Part shown: piece by piece, positions 34,233 to 45,380 of the stretch
Position numbering within the stretch: position 1 is the first letter of the stretch
Layout: the number at the start of each line of letters is the position of its first letter
Source: an uncultured Amylibacter sp.
GTDB lineage: Bacteria > Pseudomonadota > Alphaproteobacteria > Rhodobacterales > Rhodobacteraceae
DNA: 64,000 nucleotides
Assembly: GCA_959347425.1 (NCBI GenBank)
Contig: OY365741.1
Location: 892,501-956,500, forward strand
Direction: 5' to 3'
Position numbers and translations under genes: made by a program
Notes under the pieces: model-generated
Database searches by the model: none
Seen by the model: the letters and a program-made list of their open reading frames with translations, nothing else
What the model was told of the DNA's origin: nothing

Positions 34233-34796
34233 TCAATAGCCCCTTAAAATATTATACCGATTAATCTGTTCTTCGGACAAAAGCTCACTTGCCTTCAAAT
34301 GCATGCGCAAATGCGTATAACGCAAGGTCGCAAGCGTTTGCCCAATTTCCAAAAGCAACCCGCGTAAGTCGGCATCATCCATGCTCGCGTTTCTAAAATG
34401 CGTTTCAAGGGTTTGTTCTTGCGCGACCAGCTGTTCGCCCATCTGCATAGCTTCGGTTTTCATCGCATCATAAAGCGATTCAATCGCGGTAATCTGCGCG
34501 GGGTTAAGTGGAATTTCGTCTTTTAATTCTAACAAATGCGCGGGGCCGGGCACGCCGTTTAGCTCTGCCGCTTTCGCCAGCCCCCAACCTTCCCCAGCGC
34601 GGAGCTGTTTTATATCATCAGGCGATAGGCTTTTGATTAAACGCGCCTCTTGCCCTTTGTATTGAGAATGACCCGCATGACCTTGTCCTTGCGTGGAAAC
34701 AAAAATAAACATCCAAAGCCCCGCCCCTGCCAGAACAACGACAAGTGCAGAGGCAAATCCGCACAAAAACCATTTTGGTGTAAAATTTTTCATCAT
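34233..34796 (-). CDS. periplasmic Spy/CpxP-like (LTXXQ-type) protein, membrane-anchored
   Basis: 187 residues from ATG 34796, chosen because AAAGGG lies nine nt upstream; an ATG at 34814 overlaps that site. One N-terminal membrane helix (about 8-32), then a helical domain of about 150 residues. The pattern LTPAQI-like LNPAQITAIESLYDAM and LLSEEQINRYNILRGY resembles the Spy/CpxP/ZraP metal and stress chaperones. A His-rich GHAGHSQY follows the helix. The assignment is tentative. It sits inside the ribosomal block and is bracketed by repeat copies D and E. Confidence 0.6.
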   Translation of the reverse strand: MMKNFTPKWFLCGFASALVVVLAGAGLWMFIFVSTQGQGHAGHSQYKGQEARLIKSLSPDDIKQLRAGEGWGLAKAAELNGVPGPAHLLELKDEIPLNPAQITAIESLYDAMKTEAMQMGEQLVAQEQTLETHFRNASMDDADLRGLLLEIGQTLATLRYTHLRMHLKASELLSEEQINRYNILRGY

Positions 34797-34836
34797 GATA
34801 AAAGACCCTTTCATTAGTCATTAATAATTTAGGCGC

Positions 34837-34867
34837 TCGCGTAAGCGATGACGAAGACCCGAAGGGC
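34837..34867 (-). repeat. inverted fragment of the mosaic repeat (copy E)
   Basis: A 31-bp perfect inverted match to the first 31 bp of copy D (33931-33961), covering the CCCTTCGGG hairpin and half of stem 1. It begins inside the stop codon of the next gene and faces copy D across the Spy-like gene. Confidence 0.85.
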
Positions 34868-35262
34868 TAAACCACCTTTGCGCGATATCTACTTAAGCCC
34901 CAAAATGCCCACAGTGCAAGCACAATTTCAAAAACGATAAGAATGACGAGGGCTTGATTAACATCGCCTTTCAAGACAGAGACCAATCGGGACACCAAAG
35001 TCGCACTCAGCACCAAGGCAGGGTTGATATAGATAGTCGCAACCTGCCCTTTAATCCACTGATACAAAAACACCGCAGCGGTCGTGATATAAAACGCCCC
35101 CAGAACCTGCATTTCACCCCTGCCTTGTGGCTCAAGGAATGAAATGGTCATACTATCAGAATAGACACCCACGAAAAACAGCGCCGTGATACCTGCGCCA
35201 AAATAAATAGCCAAATAGAAAATCCGCATAATCAGATCAATAATTCTTGTAGTTTTTTGCAT
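34867..35262 (-). CDS. four-helix membrane protein, possibly DUF4345
   Basis: 131 residues with four predicted helices (about 10-30, 45-65, 75-95, 105-123). GEMQVLGAFYITTAAVFLYQ and the later LVSRLVSVLKGD resemble the DUF4345 pattern, but the match is from memory and uncertain. Function unknown. It ends in repeat fragment E and starts 36 nt after adk. Like the Spy-like gene, it does not belong to the normal ribosomal block. Confidence 0.6.
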   Translation of the reverse strand: MQKTTRIIDLIMRIFYLAIYFGAGITALFFVGVYSDSMTISFLEPQGRGEMQVLGAFYITTAAVFLYQWIKGQVATIYINPALVLSATLVSRLVSVLKGDVNQALVILIVFEIVLALWAFWGLSRYRAKVV

Positions 35263-35298
35263 AGGCTTGCATCCCCCGTTATTTTTAATTATTTTTAA

Positions 35299-35946
35299 TC
35301 AAGCAAGAATTCCAGCGATATTCGCGTTAATCTCATCAATCCCACCCAAACCATCAACGGGGTGCAACACACCCTTGGCGTGGTAATAGCCAATCAGGGG
35401 CGAAGTCTCTTTATAATACGCCATCAGCCGAGTTCTTAACGCCTCTGGCGTATCATCCTCACGGCGGACAAAATCCGCCCCACCGCAAGCATCACAAATA
35501 TCCGCAACTTTGGGCGACTTAAAACTATCATGATAGCCCGCGCCACATGCTCCGCATGTAAAACGCCCGGTGATTCGCTCCGCCAAAATCGCATCATCCA
35601 CCCGCATCTCTATCACATAATCCAAACTCTGCCCGACACTATCCAAAAGCGCACCCAAAGCATCCGCCTGCCCCAGAGTCCGCGGAAACCCGTCAAAAAT
35701 ATACCCTTGGGTATCTTCCCCAGCCTCCAGCCGTTCTTTGATTAAAGCAATGACAATATCATCGCTGACCAACGCGCCACTGTTCAAAATATCCGCCACT
35801 TTATTCCCCAAAGCCGACCCAGAATCCTTGGCCGCGCGGAGCATATCGCCAGTGGATAACTGCGTCATTGCGCGTTGCTTCACTAACAAACCTGCCTGCG
35901 TACCCTTACCAACTCCGGGCGGGCCCAAAAGAATGATATTTATCAT
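35299..35946 (-). CDS. adk: adenylate kinase
   Basis: 215 residues with P-loop [17 protein letters not shown]-like [14 protein letters not shown], and a LID that keeps four Cys ([11 protein letters not shown] and CDACGG), so it probably binds zinc. It equilibrates ATP, ADP and AMP. Its start overlaps the secY stop by 4 nt, as in many genomes. Confidence 0.97.
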   Translation of the reverse strand: MINIILLGPPGVGKGTQAGLLVKQRAMTQLSTGDMLRAAKDSGSALGNKVADILNSGALVSDDIVIALIKERLEAGEDTQGYIFDGFPRTLGQADALGALLDSVGQSLDYVIEMRVDDAILAERITGRFTCGACGAGYHDSFKSPKVADICDACGGADFVRREDDTPEALRTRLMAYYKETSPLIGYYHAKGVLHPVDGLGGIDEINANIAGILA

Positions 35947-37310
35947 TTGCGGGGCTTTTTGCGAACCCGTGCCTTGGCACGGTTTTTACCAGTTAGGCGA
36001 GAGCGTTCAATCAGACTCTCATACTGATGGGCAATAAGGTGCGATTGCACTTGGTTAATCGTATCCATCGTCACACTGACGACAATCAGCAAAGATGTCC
36101 CGCCAAAATAAAACGGAATTTCCAACTGATAGCGTAGGATTTCTGGCAACAAAGCCACCAGTGCCAGATAAACAGAGCCCAAAACCAAAACCCGTGTTAC
36201 CACATAATCAAGGTATTCGGTGGTGCGTTGCCCAGGGCGAATCCCCGGAACAAAGCCGTTTTGCCGCTTCAAATTATCCGCCACATCGTCGGTTTTGAAC
36301 GACACATTGGCGGTGTAAAAATAGCTGAAAAAGATAATCATCGCGCCGAATAAAACGAAGTACAACGGCTGACCTGGCCCCATAACCGCCAATATGGTAT
36401 TAACCACGGGCGAGGTTTGCGTGCCAGAAAACGTACTGAAACTGGTTGGCATCAACAACAAGGCAGACGCGAAAATCGCCGGAATAACGCCAGAGGGATT
36501 GACCTTCAACGGCAGATTGCTGTTTTCCCCGCCATAGACGTTCATACCGACTTGGCGACGCGGGTATTGAATAAGGATTTTTCGCAGGGCTCGTTCGACA
36601 ATGACAATGATACCCATCACCACAACAACCATCACAATCACGCCGATAATAATCGCGGGGGAGAGAAATCCAGCCCGCCCTTGGCTAAAGAATTGCGAAA
36701 TCGCCACGGGTAATTCGGCAATAATACCGACAAAAATAATCAGCGACAGCCCGTTGCCGATACCCCGTGCGGTGATTTGTTCGCCCAGCCACATCAAAAA
36801 CATCGTCCCGCCAACCAGCGTAATAATACAGGGTAATTGAAAGGTGAGAAATCCAGGCGAGGTCGCCAGATTGGAAACCTCCAACCCGCGTGCCAAACCG
36901 TATGCTTGGAATACCGACAAAAACACCGTGCCATAGCGGGTGTATTGGTTGATTTTCTTCTGCCCCTGTTCGCCTTCTTTCTTTAGCTGTTCCAGCTGTG
37001 GCACCATCGCCGTCATAAGTTGAACGATAATAGAGGCAGAGATATAAGGCAAAATCCCAAGGGCAAAAATCGCCATACGACCAATCGCTCCGCCCGAAAA
37101 CAGATTGACGACATCGCCGATACCGCCTTGAATATCTTGGACAAATTGCGATAAAGCAACCGCGTCAATCCCCGGCACGGGGATATAAGTGCCAATACGA
37201 TAGACAATCAAAAGCCCAAGGGCAAAGAGAATCCGCTGTTGCAATTCTTTGGCTTTGCCAAAAGTACCCCAGTTTAGGTTTGCCGCCATTTGTTCTGCTG
37301 CTGATGCCAT
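35943..37310 (-). CDS. secY: Sec translocon subunit SecY
   Basis: 455 residues from ATG 37310 ([15 protein letters not shown]), which has GAAGG; an ATG at 37370 lies too far into the gap. Ten membrane helices, plug region and cytoplasmic loops C4-C5 are recognisable ([18 protein letters not shown]). It forms the protein export channel. Placed between rplO and adk as usual. Confidence 0.97.
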   Translation of the reverse strand: MASAAEQMAANLNWGTFGKAKELQQRILFALGLLIVYRIGTYIPVPGIDAVALSQFVQDIQGGIGDVVNLFSGGAIGRMAIFALGILPYISASIIVQLMTAMVPQLEQLKKEGEQGQKKINQYTRYGTVFLSVFQAYGLARGLEVSNLATSPGFLTFQLPCIITLVGGTMFLMWLGEQITARGIGNGLSLIIFVGIIAELPVAISQFFSQGRAGFLSPAIIIGVIVMVVVVMGIIVIVERALRKILIQYPRRQVGMNVYGGENSNLPLKVNPSGVIPAIFASALLLMPTSFSTFSGTQTSPVVNTILAVMGPGQPLYFVLFGAMIIFFSYFYTANVSFKTDDVADNLKRQNGFVPGIRPGQRTTEYLDYVVTRVLVLGSVYLALVALLPEILRYQLEIPFYFGGTSLLIVVSVTMDTINQVQSHLIAHQYESLIERSRLTGKNRAKARVRKKPRK

Positions 37311-37381
37311 TTTTTTTGTACCTTCTGTTTTGTTTTTTTTCGCGTATTTATCAATGTGAAAGCAAAGCAATCACCTATGGT

Positions 37382-38056
37382 TTAGTCTTCGGTTTTTGAA
37401 GCCTCGGCTTTTGGTTCTTCTGCTTTAGGAGCCTCGGCTTTAGGTTCTTCGCCACTCGTGGCTTCTGCTTTTGGGGCTTCGGCTTTTGGCTCTTCTGCTT
37501 TAGGGGCAGGCTTCGCTTTTGGCGCACCGCCAGCTAACAAAGCCGCGGCTTCGTTTTTACGTACCAAAGCCTTACCCCGTGTTACTTTTTCAGGCTTCGC
37601 AGGGGCAACAGCCAATGTGCCACCCAGCTTTTCCACCATAACAACAGCACCTTTGGACGCGCCCGTTACGACCAGATCAACTTTGACCTTCAGCTCACCT
37701 TTGCCCAAAATCCGCACACCATCACGCAAACGGCGCACCAGACCGCAGTCCAGCAACACTTGTTCGGTAATCGGCGCATCCGCCTTTATTTTGCCTTCAT
37801 CGATAAACCGTTGCAACGCGCCCAGATTAACCTCGGCATACTGCTTGGCATTAAACGGAGTAAAGCCACGTTTCGGCATCCGCCGATACAGGGGCATTTG
37901 CCCGCCTTCATAACCGCCGATGGAAACGCCAGAGCGGGACTTCTGCCCCTTCATGCCGCGACCAGCCGTTTTGCCCGTGCCAGAGCCCGGACCGCGCCCA
38001 ACGCGTTTTCTTTTCTTTGTCGCGTTTGGATTATCGTGTAATTCGTGTAGTTTCAT
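37382..38056 (-). CDS. rplO: 50S ribosomal protein L15 with a long charged tail
   Basis: 224 residues. The first 160 are ordinary L15 ([43 protein letters not shown] start). Residues about 175-224 are a low-complexity tail of Pro-Lys-Ala-Glu repeats ([11 protein letters not shown]). Typical L15 stops near 145-160. The tail is in frame with codon use like the body. Confidence 0.97.
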   Translation of the reverse strand: MKLHELHDNPNATKKRKRVGRGPGSGTGKTAGRGMKGQKSRSGVSIGGYEGGQMPLYRRMPKRGFTPFNAKQYAEVNLGALQRFIDEGKIKADAPITEQVLLDCGLVRRLRDGVRILGKGELKVKVDLVVTGASKGAVVMVEKLGGTLAVAPAKPEKVTRGKALVRKNEAAALLAGGAPKAKPAPKAEEPKAEAPKAEATSGEEPKAEAPKAEEPKAEASKTED

Positions 38057-38060
38057 AATC

Positions 38061-38273
38061 CTAGCCTTTTTCTTCTATAATTTCCACCATGTGGGATATT
38101 TTGCGAATCATCCCGCGAATCGCTGGTGTGTCTTCCAGCTCCCGCGTTTTGTGCATTTTATTCAAGCCAAGCCCAATCAGGGTTTGACGTTGTTTGGCGG
38201 GTCTGCGAATGGGCGAACCCACTTGTTTAACCACCAGTGTTTTTTTCACTACTTTTTTATCCGTGTCTGCCAT
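38061..38273 (-). CDS. rpmD: 50S ribosomal protein L30
   Basis: 70 residues, with the L30 core [23 protein letters not shown]. Four nt from rplO, five nt from rpsE. Confidence 0.97.
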   Translation of the reverse strand: MADTDKKVVKKTLVVKQVGSPIRRPAKQRQTLIGLGLNKMHKTRELEDTPAIRGMIRKISHMVEIIEEKG

Positions 38274-38278
38274 CAGAT

Positions 38279-38902
38279 TTAACCCTCAAGTGTTTCTTTT
38301 ATTTGTGCTGGTTTTGGCGGTGTTTCTTTCGCACTGACATCCAACATTTTCTTACCGCGCCTTTGGGCGACGAGCCTTGGCGAAGTCTCCTTCATCAAGC
38401 CATGCATGGTTGCGCGAATCATATTATAGGGATTTTGCGACCCCAAAGATTTCGCCACAACATCCTGCACACCCAGCATTTCAAAAACCGCCCGCATGGG
38501 GCCGCCGGCAATAATACCTGTCCCTTGCGGGGCAGTGCGCATTAAAACTTTACCCGCGCCATGATGGCCTTGGATATCGTGGTGCAGAGTCCGCCCTTCA
38601 CGCAGTGGCACGCGAATCATTTTGCGTTTCGCCTGTTCGGTGGCTTTACGAATAGCCTCTGGCACTTCTTTGGCTTTGCCTTTGCCATAGCCAACACGCC
38701 CTTGCTGATCGCCAACAACAACCAATGCGGCGAAACCGAATCGCTTACCGCCTTTTACCGTTTTGGATACGCGGTTAATCGCCACCAAACGGTCGGCGAA
38801 TTCGGGTGCTTCGTCGCGGTCGCGGTCGCCTTCGCGCCCCCGTCCCCGATTTTCGCCCCGATTATTGTCATCGCGACCGCCTCTTTGTTCGTCTCTTGCC
38901 AT
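38279..38902 (-). CDS. rpsE: 30S ribosomal protein S5
   Basis: 207 residues. An unusual Arg/Asp/Asn-rich head (about 1-33) precedes the normal S5 core, from [22 protein letters not shown]. Such heads occur in Rhodobacterales S5 and support that placement. S5 affects translational accuracy. Confidence 0.97.
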   Translation of the reverse strand: MARDEQRGGRDDNNRGENRGRGREGDRDRDEAPEFADRLVAINRVSKTVKGGKRFGFAALVVVGDQQGRVGYGKGKAKEVPEAIRKATEQAKRKMIRVPLREGRTLHHDIQGHHGAGKVLMRTAPQGTGIIAGGPMRAVFEMLGVQDVVAKSLGSQNPYNMIRATMHGLMKETSPRLVAQRRGKKMLDVSAKETPPKPAQIKETLEG

Positions 38903-38914
38903 ATCCTGTCTCCC

Positions 38915-39274
38915 TTAAAACTTCAAACCACCAGCGCGGGCTGCATCGGCAAGGGCTTTCACCTTGCCATGAAACACAAACCCACCCCGATCAAAATAGC
39001 ATTCTTCAACACCGATTTTTTTTGCCCTCTCGGCAATCGCCGCGCCAACTTTGGCAGAGGCTTCTTTATTATTCTTACCAACCACGCCCAAACTTTTTTC
39101 CAAAGAAGAGGCCGCCGCCAAAGTCGTCCCTTTGGCATCGTCAATCAGTTGCACGGCAATGTTTTTGCCAGAGCGATGAACGCTCAGGCGCAAAGCCTCG
39201 CCCGATACACGGCGCAGTTTGGCGCGGGTACGCCGACGGCGACGCGCGAAAAGATCTTTTTTATCAATGCTCAT
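38915..39274 (-). CDS. rplR: 50S ribosomal protein L18
   Basis: 119 residues; binds 5S rRNA. Core [24 protein letters not shown], end [19 protein letters not shown]. Ten nt after rplF. Confidence 0.97.
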   Translation of the reverse strand: MSIDKKDLFARRRRRTRAKLRRVSGEALRLSVHRSGKNIAVQLIDDAKGTTLAAASSLEKSLGVVGKNNKEASAKVGAAIAERAKKIGVEECYFDRGGFVFHGKVKALADAARAGGLKF

Positions 39275-39284
39275 AATTCATTCC

Positions 39285-39818
39285 TTACTTTTTCTTGCCT
39301 TCTTTGCGGAAGATGAACTCTCCCTTATAGCGGATGCCTTTGCCTTTATACGGCTCTGGCGGGCGGTATGAGCGTAAATTGGCGGCGACTTGCCCAACCA
39401 ATTGCTGATCAATACCTTCAACAATCATAGAGGTGGGACTGGCAACAGTTACCTTCACACCCTCTGGCACATCAAACAAAACATCGTGGGAAAGCCCCAA
39501 AGCCAACTTCACCTGTGCGCCTGCCATCGCGGCACGATAGCCAACACCCTCTATTTGCAATTCTTTGACAAAGCCTTGCGTTACCCCTGTCACCAAATTG
39601 GCGATTTGCGTGCGCGACATGCCCCATTGCTGACGGGCGCGTTTGGACGAGCCACGCGGGGTTACCGTTATCGCGTTATCCGCAAGGCTGAGCGTGACAT
39701 CATCCGTGGCGTGAAAGGCGCGGGTTCCTTTCGGACCGCTTACCTCTATCTTTTGACCAGAGACAACAGCATTAACGCCTTCGGGCAATTCTACTGCTTT
39801 TTTACCGATTCGAGACAT
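39285..39818 (-). CDS. rplF: 50S ribosomal protein L6
   Basis: 177 residues from ATG 39818 ([15 protein letters not shown]), which has AGGGG-type spacing; the longer frame to 39857 overlaps rpsH. Ends [14 protein letters not shown], the L6 signature. Confidence 0.97.
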   Translation of the reverse strand: MSRIGKKAVELPEGVNAVVSGQKIEVSGPKGTRAFHATDDVTLSLADNAITVTPRGSSKRARQQWGMSRTQIANLVTGVTQGFVKELQIEGVGYRAAMAGAQVKLALGLSHDVLFDVPEGVKVTVASPTSMIVEGIDQQLVGQVAANLRSYRPPEPYKGKGIRYKGEFIFRKEGKKK

Positions 39819-39828
39819 CCCTAACCCC

Positions 39829-40221
39829 TTAAAAAATTGTGCATAAGATTTCGCCACCAGTATTGGCAGCGCGTGCTTGTGCGTCCGACATCACCCCTTT
39901 GGGTGTTGAAATAATAGCGACACCCAGACCTTGCCGTACTTGGGGCAGGTCCTTCACGCTGGAATAAACCCGCCGACCTGGCGTGGATATCCGTTTTAGT
40001 TCTTTAATCACGGGCGAGCCGTCGAAATATTTCAACGAGATCGACAGCTCCGCAAAACCGCCATCGCTTTTTTGCTTCTCATAGCCGCGGATGTAGCCTT
40101 CATTTTTCAGCACATCCAAGACCCAAGCACGCAATTTTGACGCGGGGGAAATAACAGTTGACTTGCCACGCATTTGTGCGTTGCGAATCCGTGTAAGCAT
40201 ATCACCAAGAGGATCGTTCAT
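39829..40221 (-). CDS. rpsH: 30S ribosomal protein S8
   Basis: 130 residues, [16 protein letters not shown] to [10 protein letters not shown]8 binds 16S helix 21 and in many bacteria represses the spc operon. Confidence 0.98.
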   Translation of the reverse strand: MNDPLGDMLTRIRNAQMRGKSTVISPASKLRAWVLDVLKNEGYIRGYEKQKSDGGFAELSISLKYFDGSPVIKELKRISTPGRRVYSSVKDLPQVRQGLGVAIISTPKGVMSDAQARAANTGGEILCTIF

Positions 40222-40233
40222 ATCTTTTTCCCT

Positions 40234-40539
40234 TTACCAGCTTGATTTAACCATGCCCGGAATTAGCCCATCAGAGGCCAATTGGCGCAAAGCTATCCGA
40301 GACATTTTTAATTTACGATAATACCCTTTTGGGCGACCCGTCACCAAACACCGACTGTGTAGCCGTGTTGGTGAAGAATTGCGGGGCAGTTTGGCCAATT
40401 TCAAACGCGCCTTAAAGCGGTCTTCCATCGGCAGTTCCCTATTATTAGCGATCAGTTTTAACGCCTCGCGCCGTGCTGCGTATTTTTTTACCAGCTTTTC
40501 ACGTTTAACTTGACGTTGAACCATTGCAGATTTTGCCAT
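40234..40539 (-). CDS. rpsN: 30S ribosomal protein S14
   Basis: 101 residues, the zinc-free long form without the CxxC pairs; ends [15 protein letters not shown]. Confidence 0.97.
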   Translation of the reverse strand: MAKSAMVQRQVKREKLVKKYAARREALKLIANNRELPMEDRFKARLKLAKLPRNSSPTRLHSRCLVTGRPKGYYRKLKMSRIALRQLASDGLIPGMVKSSW

Positions 40540-40551
40540 TGTATTTCTTCC

Positions 40552-41106
40552 CTAATTGGTGCCAAAAGGCATGTTAAATTGTTTCAGCAAGCTCTTCGCT
40601 TCTGCATCGGTTTTTGCCGTTGTGCAGATAACAATATCCATGCCCCAGATTTCATCAACCTTATCAAAATCAATCTCTGGAAACACGATATGTTCGCGCA
40701 AGCCAAGGGCATAATTGCCACAGCCATCAAAGCTTTTCGCCGATACGCCACGAAAATCGCGAATACGCGGCATTGCCACGGTGACCAAACGATCCATAAA
40801 CTCATACATCCGATTGCCACGCAGGGTGACTTTACAGCCCAAAGGCATGCCTTCACGGACGCGAAAGCTGGCAACGGATTTTTTTGCTTTGGTAATCACC
40901 GCTTGCTGTCCCGCAATCGCGGTCATATCAGCCACGGCAGAGCGAATCTTCTTCGTATCATTCACCGTTTCACCAATACCCATATTCAGCACGATTTTAT
41001 CCAGCCGAGGGATTTGCATATCATTCTTATAGGCAAATTCTTCACGCAGGGCTTTACGCGCCGTTTCTTTGTAATGGGTTTTCATTCTGGGGGTATAATC
41101 AGCCAT
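40552..41106 (-). CDS. rplE: 50S ribosomal protein L5
   Basis: 184 residues from ATG 41106 ([15 protein letters not shown]); the frame reaching 41199 would run deep into rplX. Core [19 protein letters not shown]. It overlaps rplX by 8 nt. Confidence 0.96.
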   Translation of the reverse strand: MADYTPRMKTHYKETARKALREEFAYKNDMQIPRLDKIVLNMGIGETVNDTKKIRSAVADMTAIAGQQAVITKAKKSVASFRVREGMPLGCKVTLRGNRMYEFMDRLVTVAMPRIRDFRGVSAKSFDGCGNYALGLREHIVFPEIDFDKVDEIWGMDIVICTTAKTDAEAKSLLKQFNMPFGTN

Positions 41107-41413
41107 CAATCCATGCTCCTGATTTCTTAGCGAACCGCTTTTTGGTTTCACCATCCATTTTAAATCCAACCCGTGTAGGACCGCCCTCGCTTGGGTCAAT
41201 CACGGCCAAGTTGGATAAATGAATTGGCATATCTTGGGGGACGCGCCCGCCTTGGGTGTTTTGATCTTGGCGAACATGGCGCACGGCAACATTGATACCG
41301 CGCACGACTGCCTTGGTGGTGGACGGGTTAATAGAAAGCACTTCGCCTTCCTTGCCCTTATCCTTACCAGCCAAAACAATGACTTTATCGCCCTTTTTTA
41401 ATTTCGCAGCCAT
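41099..41413 (-). CDS. rplX: 50S ribosomal protein L24
   Basis: 104 residues with the KOW motif [22 protein letters not shown]. Assembly initiator of the 50S. One nt overlap with rplN. Confidence 0.97.
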   Translation of the reverse strand: MAAKLKKGDKVIVLAGKDKGKEGEVLSINPSTTKAVVRGINVAVRHVRQDQNTQGGRVPQDMPIHLSNLAVIDPSEGGPTRVGFKMDGETKKRFAKKSGAWIDG

Positions 41414-41781
41414 TATAGAACCTCCGGTGCCAAAGAGATTATTTTCATAAAATTCTTTGAACGTAATTCGCGCACAACTGGACCGAAAATCCGTGTGCCA
41501 ATAGGCTCGCCCGCGTTATTCAAAATAACGGCGGCGTTGGAATCAAAACGGATAGCAGAGCCATCTTCGCGCCGAACCTGTTTCACGGTACGCACGACAA
41601 CAGCCTTACGAACTTCGCCTTTTTTAACGCGCCCGCGGGGGATTGCTTCTTTGACTGACACAACGATAACATCCCCAACAGAGGCATATTTACGTTTAGA
41701 GCCACCCAAAACCTTGATACATTGCACACGGCGTGCGCCGCTGTTATCTGCAACCTCCAAATTGGTTTGCATCTGGATCAT
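41413..41781 (-). CDS. rplN: 50S ribosomal protein L14
   Basis: 122 residues, [19 protein letters not shown] to [11 protein letters not shown] 70-nt gap with a GAGG/CCTC hairpin separates it from rpsQ. Confidence 0.98.
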   Translation of the reverse strand: MIQMQTNLEVADNSGARRVQCIKVLGGSKRKYASVGDVIVVSVKEAIPRGRVKKGEVRKAVVVRTVKQVRREDGSAIRFDSNAAVILNNAGEPIGTRIFGPVVRELRSKNFMKIISLAPEVL

Positions 41782-41851
41782 TTTTTTACCTTTCGACCTT
41801 TGAGGACTTCCGCCTCAGGGTTTCGTGATACTGTGGGGTTTGGATAAAGGG

Positions 41852-42085
41852 TTAGCCCTCTGCCAAAACCTCCCAGCGTTTTGTTTTCGAAATCGGCGGA
41901 CATTCGCGAATACGCACCGTATCGCCGATTTTGAATTGGTTAGCCGGGTCATGCGCCCGATATTTCTTTGACTTGCGAATCGTTTTTTTCAACACAGGAT
42001 GCTGAAAAGCACGTTGAACAGAAACCGTTATGGTCTGCGCATTTTGATCACCCGTGACGGTTCCTTGCAGGATTCGTTTTGGCAT
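41852..42085 (-). CDS. rpsQ: 30S ribosomal protein S17
   Basis: 77 residues; [21 protein letters not shown] start and [20 protein letters not shown] core. Confidence 0.97.
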   Translation of the reverse strand: MPKRILQGTVTGDQNAQTITVSVQRAFQHPVLKKTIRKSKKYRAHDPANQFKIGDTVRIRECPPISKTKRWEVLAEG

Positions 42086-42100
42086 AGTCTTTCCTTTTCC

Positions 42101-42331
42101 TTACTTCGCCGCCGTGGTAGCGTTGGCGGTTTTGGCTTTTTCGCCGAGTTTTTTTTCATTCACAACGGTTTTCACCCGCGCAACATCACGCCGAGCCGTG
42201 CGCATCCGCGCGGTTGATTCGCTTTGCCCTGATGCCTTTTGAAAGCGCAGGTTAAACAGCTCTTTTTTCAAAAGAGCCAGTTGTTCGTCCAGCTCATCTG
42301 GCGTTTTTTCACGTAATTCTAATACATTCAT
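42101..42331 (-). CDS. rpmC: 50S ribosomal protein L29
   Basis: 76 residues. The usual helical hairpin ([20 protein letters not shown]) with a short extra Ala/Lys tail. Confidence 0.96.
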   Translation of the reverse strand: MNVLELREKTPDELDEQLALLKKELFNLRFQKASGQSESTARMRTARRDVARVKTVVNEKKLGEKAKTANATTAAK

Positions 42332-42345
42332 CGGTTTAATCCTTA

Positions 42346-42759
42346 TTACCAGTCTTCTCTTGCAACGATGCGGGTTTTCACGGGCAATTTCATGGCGGCA
42401 AGGCGCAAAGCCTCCCGCGCGATACCGTCATTCACACCATCAATTTCAAACATGATACGTCCCGGTTTTATCCGAGCCGCCCAGAATTCCACAGACCCCT
42501 TACCTTTACCCATGCGAACCTCGGTCGGTTTCTTGGTAACAGGCACATCGGGGAAGATACGAATCCACACCCGCCCTTGCCGTTTCATATGACGAGTCAT
42601 AGCACGCCGTGCCGCCTCAATCTGACGCGCAGTCACGCGTTCAGGCGTGGTTGCCTTCAGCCCATAAGAGCCGAAATTCAAATCCGAACCGCCTTTGGCC
42701 AAGCCGTGGATACGGCCTTTAAACTGTTTGCGGTATTTTGGTCGCTTTGGTATAAGCAT
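42346..42759 (-). CDS. rplP: 50S ribosomal protein L16
   Basis: 137 residues, [19 protein letters not shown] to [10 protein letters not shown]. Near the A site and peptidyl transferase centre. Confidence 0.98.
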   Translation of the reverse strand: MLIPKRPKYRKQFKGRIHGLAKGGSDLNFGSYGLKATTPERVTARQIEAARRAMTRHMKRQGRVWIRIFPDVPVTKKPTEVRMGKGKGSVEFWAARIKPGRIMFEIDGVNDGIAREALRLAAMKLPVKTRIVAREDW

Positions 42760-42780
42760 TGTTTGTGTTCCCTATATCCG

Positions 42781-43503
42781 TTAAGCGCGTTCTGGTCGCG
42801 GAGTGTTTGACATAACCCGTCCAGCACCGCCTTCTTGAAGCTCTGCAATACGGCGATCCCGTGCGGCAGGATCATGTTCCATAATCTCACCCTTAAAAAT
42901 CCAGACCTTAATACCAATAATTCCATAAGCAGTCAAGCCCTCCGCCCGTGCATAATCAACATCAGCGCGTAAAGTATGAAGCGGCACGCGCCCCTCGCGA
43001 TACCATTCGGTACGGGCAATTTCTGCCCCGCCCAAACGACCCGCGACATTGATACGAATGCCCAAAGCCCCCATACGCATAGCGTTCTGCACTGCCCGTT
43101 TCATCGCACGGCGAAACGACACCCGCCGTTCCAGCTGTTGCGCCACGGATTCGGCAACCAAAGCCGCGTCCATTTCAGGCTTACGCACCTCAACGATATT
43201 AAGAAAAAGTTCGGAATTTGTCAGCCGTAGCAGTTTTTGGCGAATCACTTCAATATCCGCACCCTTCTTGCCAATAATGACACCAGGGCGGGCTGTGTGA
43301 ATCGTCACGCGGCATTTCTTATGCGGGCGTTCAATAATCACCCGTGCAATACCAGCTTGCATGCATTCTTTTTTGATAAAATTACGGATACGAATATCTT
43401 CGTGCAGCAAATCGCCGTAATCTTTTGATTCGGCAAACCAGCGGCTATCCCATGTTCGATTAACCTGTAAGCGAAACCCGATTGGATTTATTTTCTGTCC
43501 CAT
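42781..43503 (-). CDS. rpsC: 30S ribosomal protein S3
   Basis: 240 residues with a KH domain ([21 protein letters not shown]). Its first base is the last base of rplV. Confidence 0.98.
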   Translation of the reverse strand: MGQKINPIGFRLQVNRTWDSRWFAESKDYGDLLHEDIRIRNFIKKECMQAGIARVIIERPHKKCRVTIHTARPGVIIGKKGADIEVIRQKLLRLTNSELFLNIVEVRKPEMDAALVAESVAQQLERRVSFRRAMKRAVQNAMRMGALGIRINVAGRLGGAEIARTEWYREGRVPLHTLRADVDYARAEGLTAYGIIGIKVWIFKGEIMEHDPAARDRRIAELQEGGAGRVMSNTPRPERA

Positions 43504-43886
43504 TAGGTTTGCTCCTGTACAGTTTGACGCACCAAAATTGTTAATTGTGCGGTTGGTTTAAGAATTGGACCATAACGACCACGGGCGCGAGGGCGACCGC
43601 GTTTTAAGACGAGGTTTTTGCCAACATAGGCCTCTGCCACAATCAAATCATCAACATCCAAATTATGGTTGTTTTCGGCATTGGCAATCGCCGATTGCAG
43701 AGTCTTTTTAACATCCTGCGCGATACGCTTTTTTGAAAAATGCAGGGTAGTCAGTGCCTTTTCCGCAGGTTTATTGCGAATCAGTTGCGCGACAAGGTTT
43801 AGCTTTTGCGGGCTGGTGCGCATGGCACGCGATACCGCATAGGCTTCGTTATCATTCACTCTGCGTGGGTTTTTTGTTTTACTCAT
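43503..43886 (-). CDS. rplV: 50S ribosomal protein L22
   Basis: 127 residues. [23 protein letters not shown] and a hairpin loop ([18 protein letters not shown]) that lines the exit tunnel. Confidence 0.97.
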   Translation of the reverse strand: MSKTKNPRRVNDNEAYAVSRAMRTSPQKLNLVAQLIRNKPAEKALTTLHFSKKRIAQDVKKTLQSAIANAENNHNLDVDDLIVAEAYVGKNLVLKRGRPRARGRYGPILKPTAQLTILVRQTVQEQT

Positions 43887-43888
43887 GA

Positions 43889-44170
43889 CTATTTCCGTTT
43901 TGCTTTTTTATCCGCCGCATGCCCATGATAGGTGCGGGTTGGGCTATATTCGCCAAATTTTTGTCCAATCATATCCTCTGATATATTCACAGGAATATGT
44001 TTTCTGCCGTTATAAACGCCAAAAGTTAAACCAACGAATTGTGGTAAAATAGTTGATCTGCGCGACCAAATTTTTATCACATCATTGTTGCGCCCTGATT
44101 CGCGCACTTTTTCTGCTTTTTTAAGCACATAGGAGTCCACAAAAGGACCTTTCCATACTGACCGACTCAT
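43889..44170 (-). CDS. rpsS: 30S ribosomal protein S19
   Basis: 93 residues, [21 protein letters not shown] to [11 protein letters not shown]. Confidence 0.98.
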   Translation of the reverse strand: MSRSVWKGPFVDSYVLKKAEKVRESGRNNDVIKIWSRRSTILPQFVGLTFGVYNGRKHIPVNISEDMIGQKFGEYSPTRTYHGHAADKKAKRK

Positions 44171-44173
44171 GTT

Positions 44174-45013
44174 CTAACGCCCCTTCTTTTTACTATGACG
44201 TGAACGAATAATGAATTTATCCGTTCTTCTGTTTGTTCTTGTGCGCGCACCTTTTGTCGGTTTGCCCCAAGGGGTAACTGGATGCCGCCCGCCAGAGGTT
44301 CGCCCCTCACCCCCACCATGCGGGTGATCAACGGGATTCATCACAACACCACGGACAGAAGGACGAATCCCCTTATGCCGATTGCGCCCCGCCTTACCCA
44401 TATTCTGGTTGCCATGGTCGGGGTTGGAAACCGCACCAATCGTAGCACGACATTCTTGGCGAACAATCCGCAGCTCGCCCGAAGACAGGCGGATTTGTGC
44501 GTAAGCACCATCGCGCCCGATGAATTGAGCATAAGTGCCAGCAGACCGCGCGATTTGCCCGCCCTTACCAGGTTTTAATTCGATATTATGCACGATAGAG
44601 CCAATCGGCATCCCCGTAAAGGGCATGGTATTTCCGGGCTTGATATCGGCCTTATTGGCAGAGATGATTTTATCACCAATCGCCAATCGCTGGGGTGCGA
44701 TGATATAGGACAGCTCGCCATCATCATATTTCACCAATGCGATAAAAGCCGTGCGATTCGGATCATATTCAATCCGCTCGACAACCGCCAGCATATCCAT
44801 TTTATTGCGTTTGAAATCAACCTTACGATACAGCCGTTTGGCACCGCCACCCTTACGCCGCATAGTAATACGCCCAGTATTATTACGCCCAGCGTGTTTG
44901 CTGATACCTTCGGTCAGCGCCTTTAGAGGCCGCCCTTTCCAAAGCTCTGATCTATCAATCAAAACCAGCCCGCGTTGGCCTGGTGTTGTTGGTTTGTATG
45001 ACTTCAATGCCAT
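44174..45013 (-). CDS. rplB: 50S ribosomal protein L2
   Basis: 279 residues. [21 protein letters not shown] near the end is the L2 signature; its His is needed for peptidyl transfer. Preceded by a 69-nt gap with a short GC hairpin and a twice-occurring GGGCGGTTAAG. Confidence 0.98.
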   Translation of the reverse strand: MALKSYKPTTPGQRGLVLIDRSELWKGRPLKALTEGISKHAGRNNTGRITMRRKGGGAKRLYRKVDFKRNKMDMLAVVERIEYDPNRTAFIALVKYDDGELSYIIAPQRLAIGDKIISANKADIKPGNTMPFTGMPIGSIVHNIELKPGKGGQIARSAGTYAQFIGRDGAYAQIRLSSGELRIVRQECRATIGAVSNPDHGNQNMGKAGRNRHKGIRPSVRGVVMNPVDHPHGGGEGRTSGGRHPVTPWGKPTKGARTRTNRRTDKFIIRSRHSKKKGR

Positions 45014-45082
45014 TGTTTTTTCTTTCGTCCTTGGGCGGTTAAGCCTCAGTTTTTTGCCCCTCGGGGCGGTTAAGTGTTCGGC

Positions 45083-45379
45083 TTACAGCCCTGTTGTTAT
45101 GTCTATGGTATTGCCGTCTTCCAGCATAACATAGGCCTTTTTCACATCCTTGCGCTTGCCCAATTTATTGCGAAACCGCTTGACCTTGCCTTTGGTAATA
45201 GTGGTATTGACCGCCTTCACCTTGACGTTAAACAAGGTTTCAACGGCGCGTTTAATCTGGGGTTTATTCGCCGCGATTGCCACTTCAAACACAACCGCGC
45301 CGTATTCGGACGCTAGGGTGGATTTTTCCGTTACAAGGGGTTTGCGGATAATATCGTAAAGTTCGGCTTTGGTGCTCAT
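45083..45379 (-). CDS. rplW: 50S ribosomal protein L23
   Basis: 98 residues. [24 protein letters not shown]; docking site for trigger factor and SRP at the tunnel exit. Confidence 0.97.
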   Translation of the reverse strand: MSTKAELYDIIRKPLVTEKSTLASEYGAVVFEVAIAANKPQIKRAVETLFNVKVKAVNTTITKGKVKRFRNKLGKRKDVKKAYVMLEDGNTIDITTGL

Positions 45380-45380
45380 G

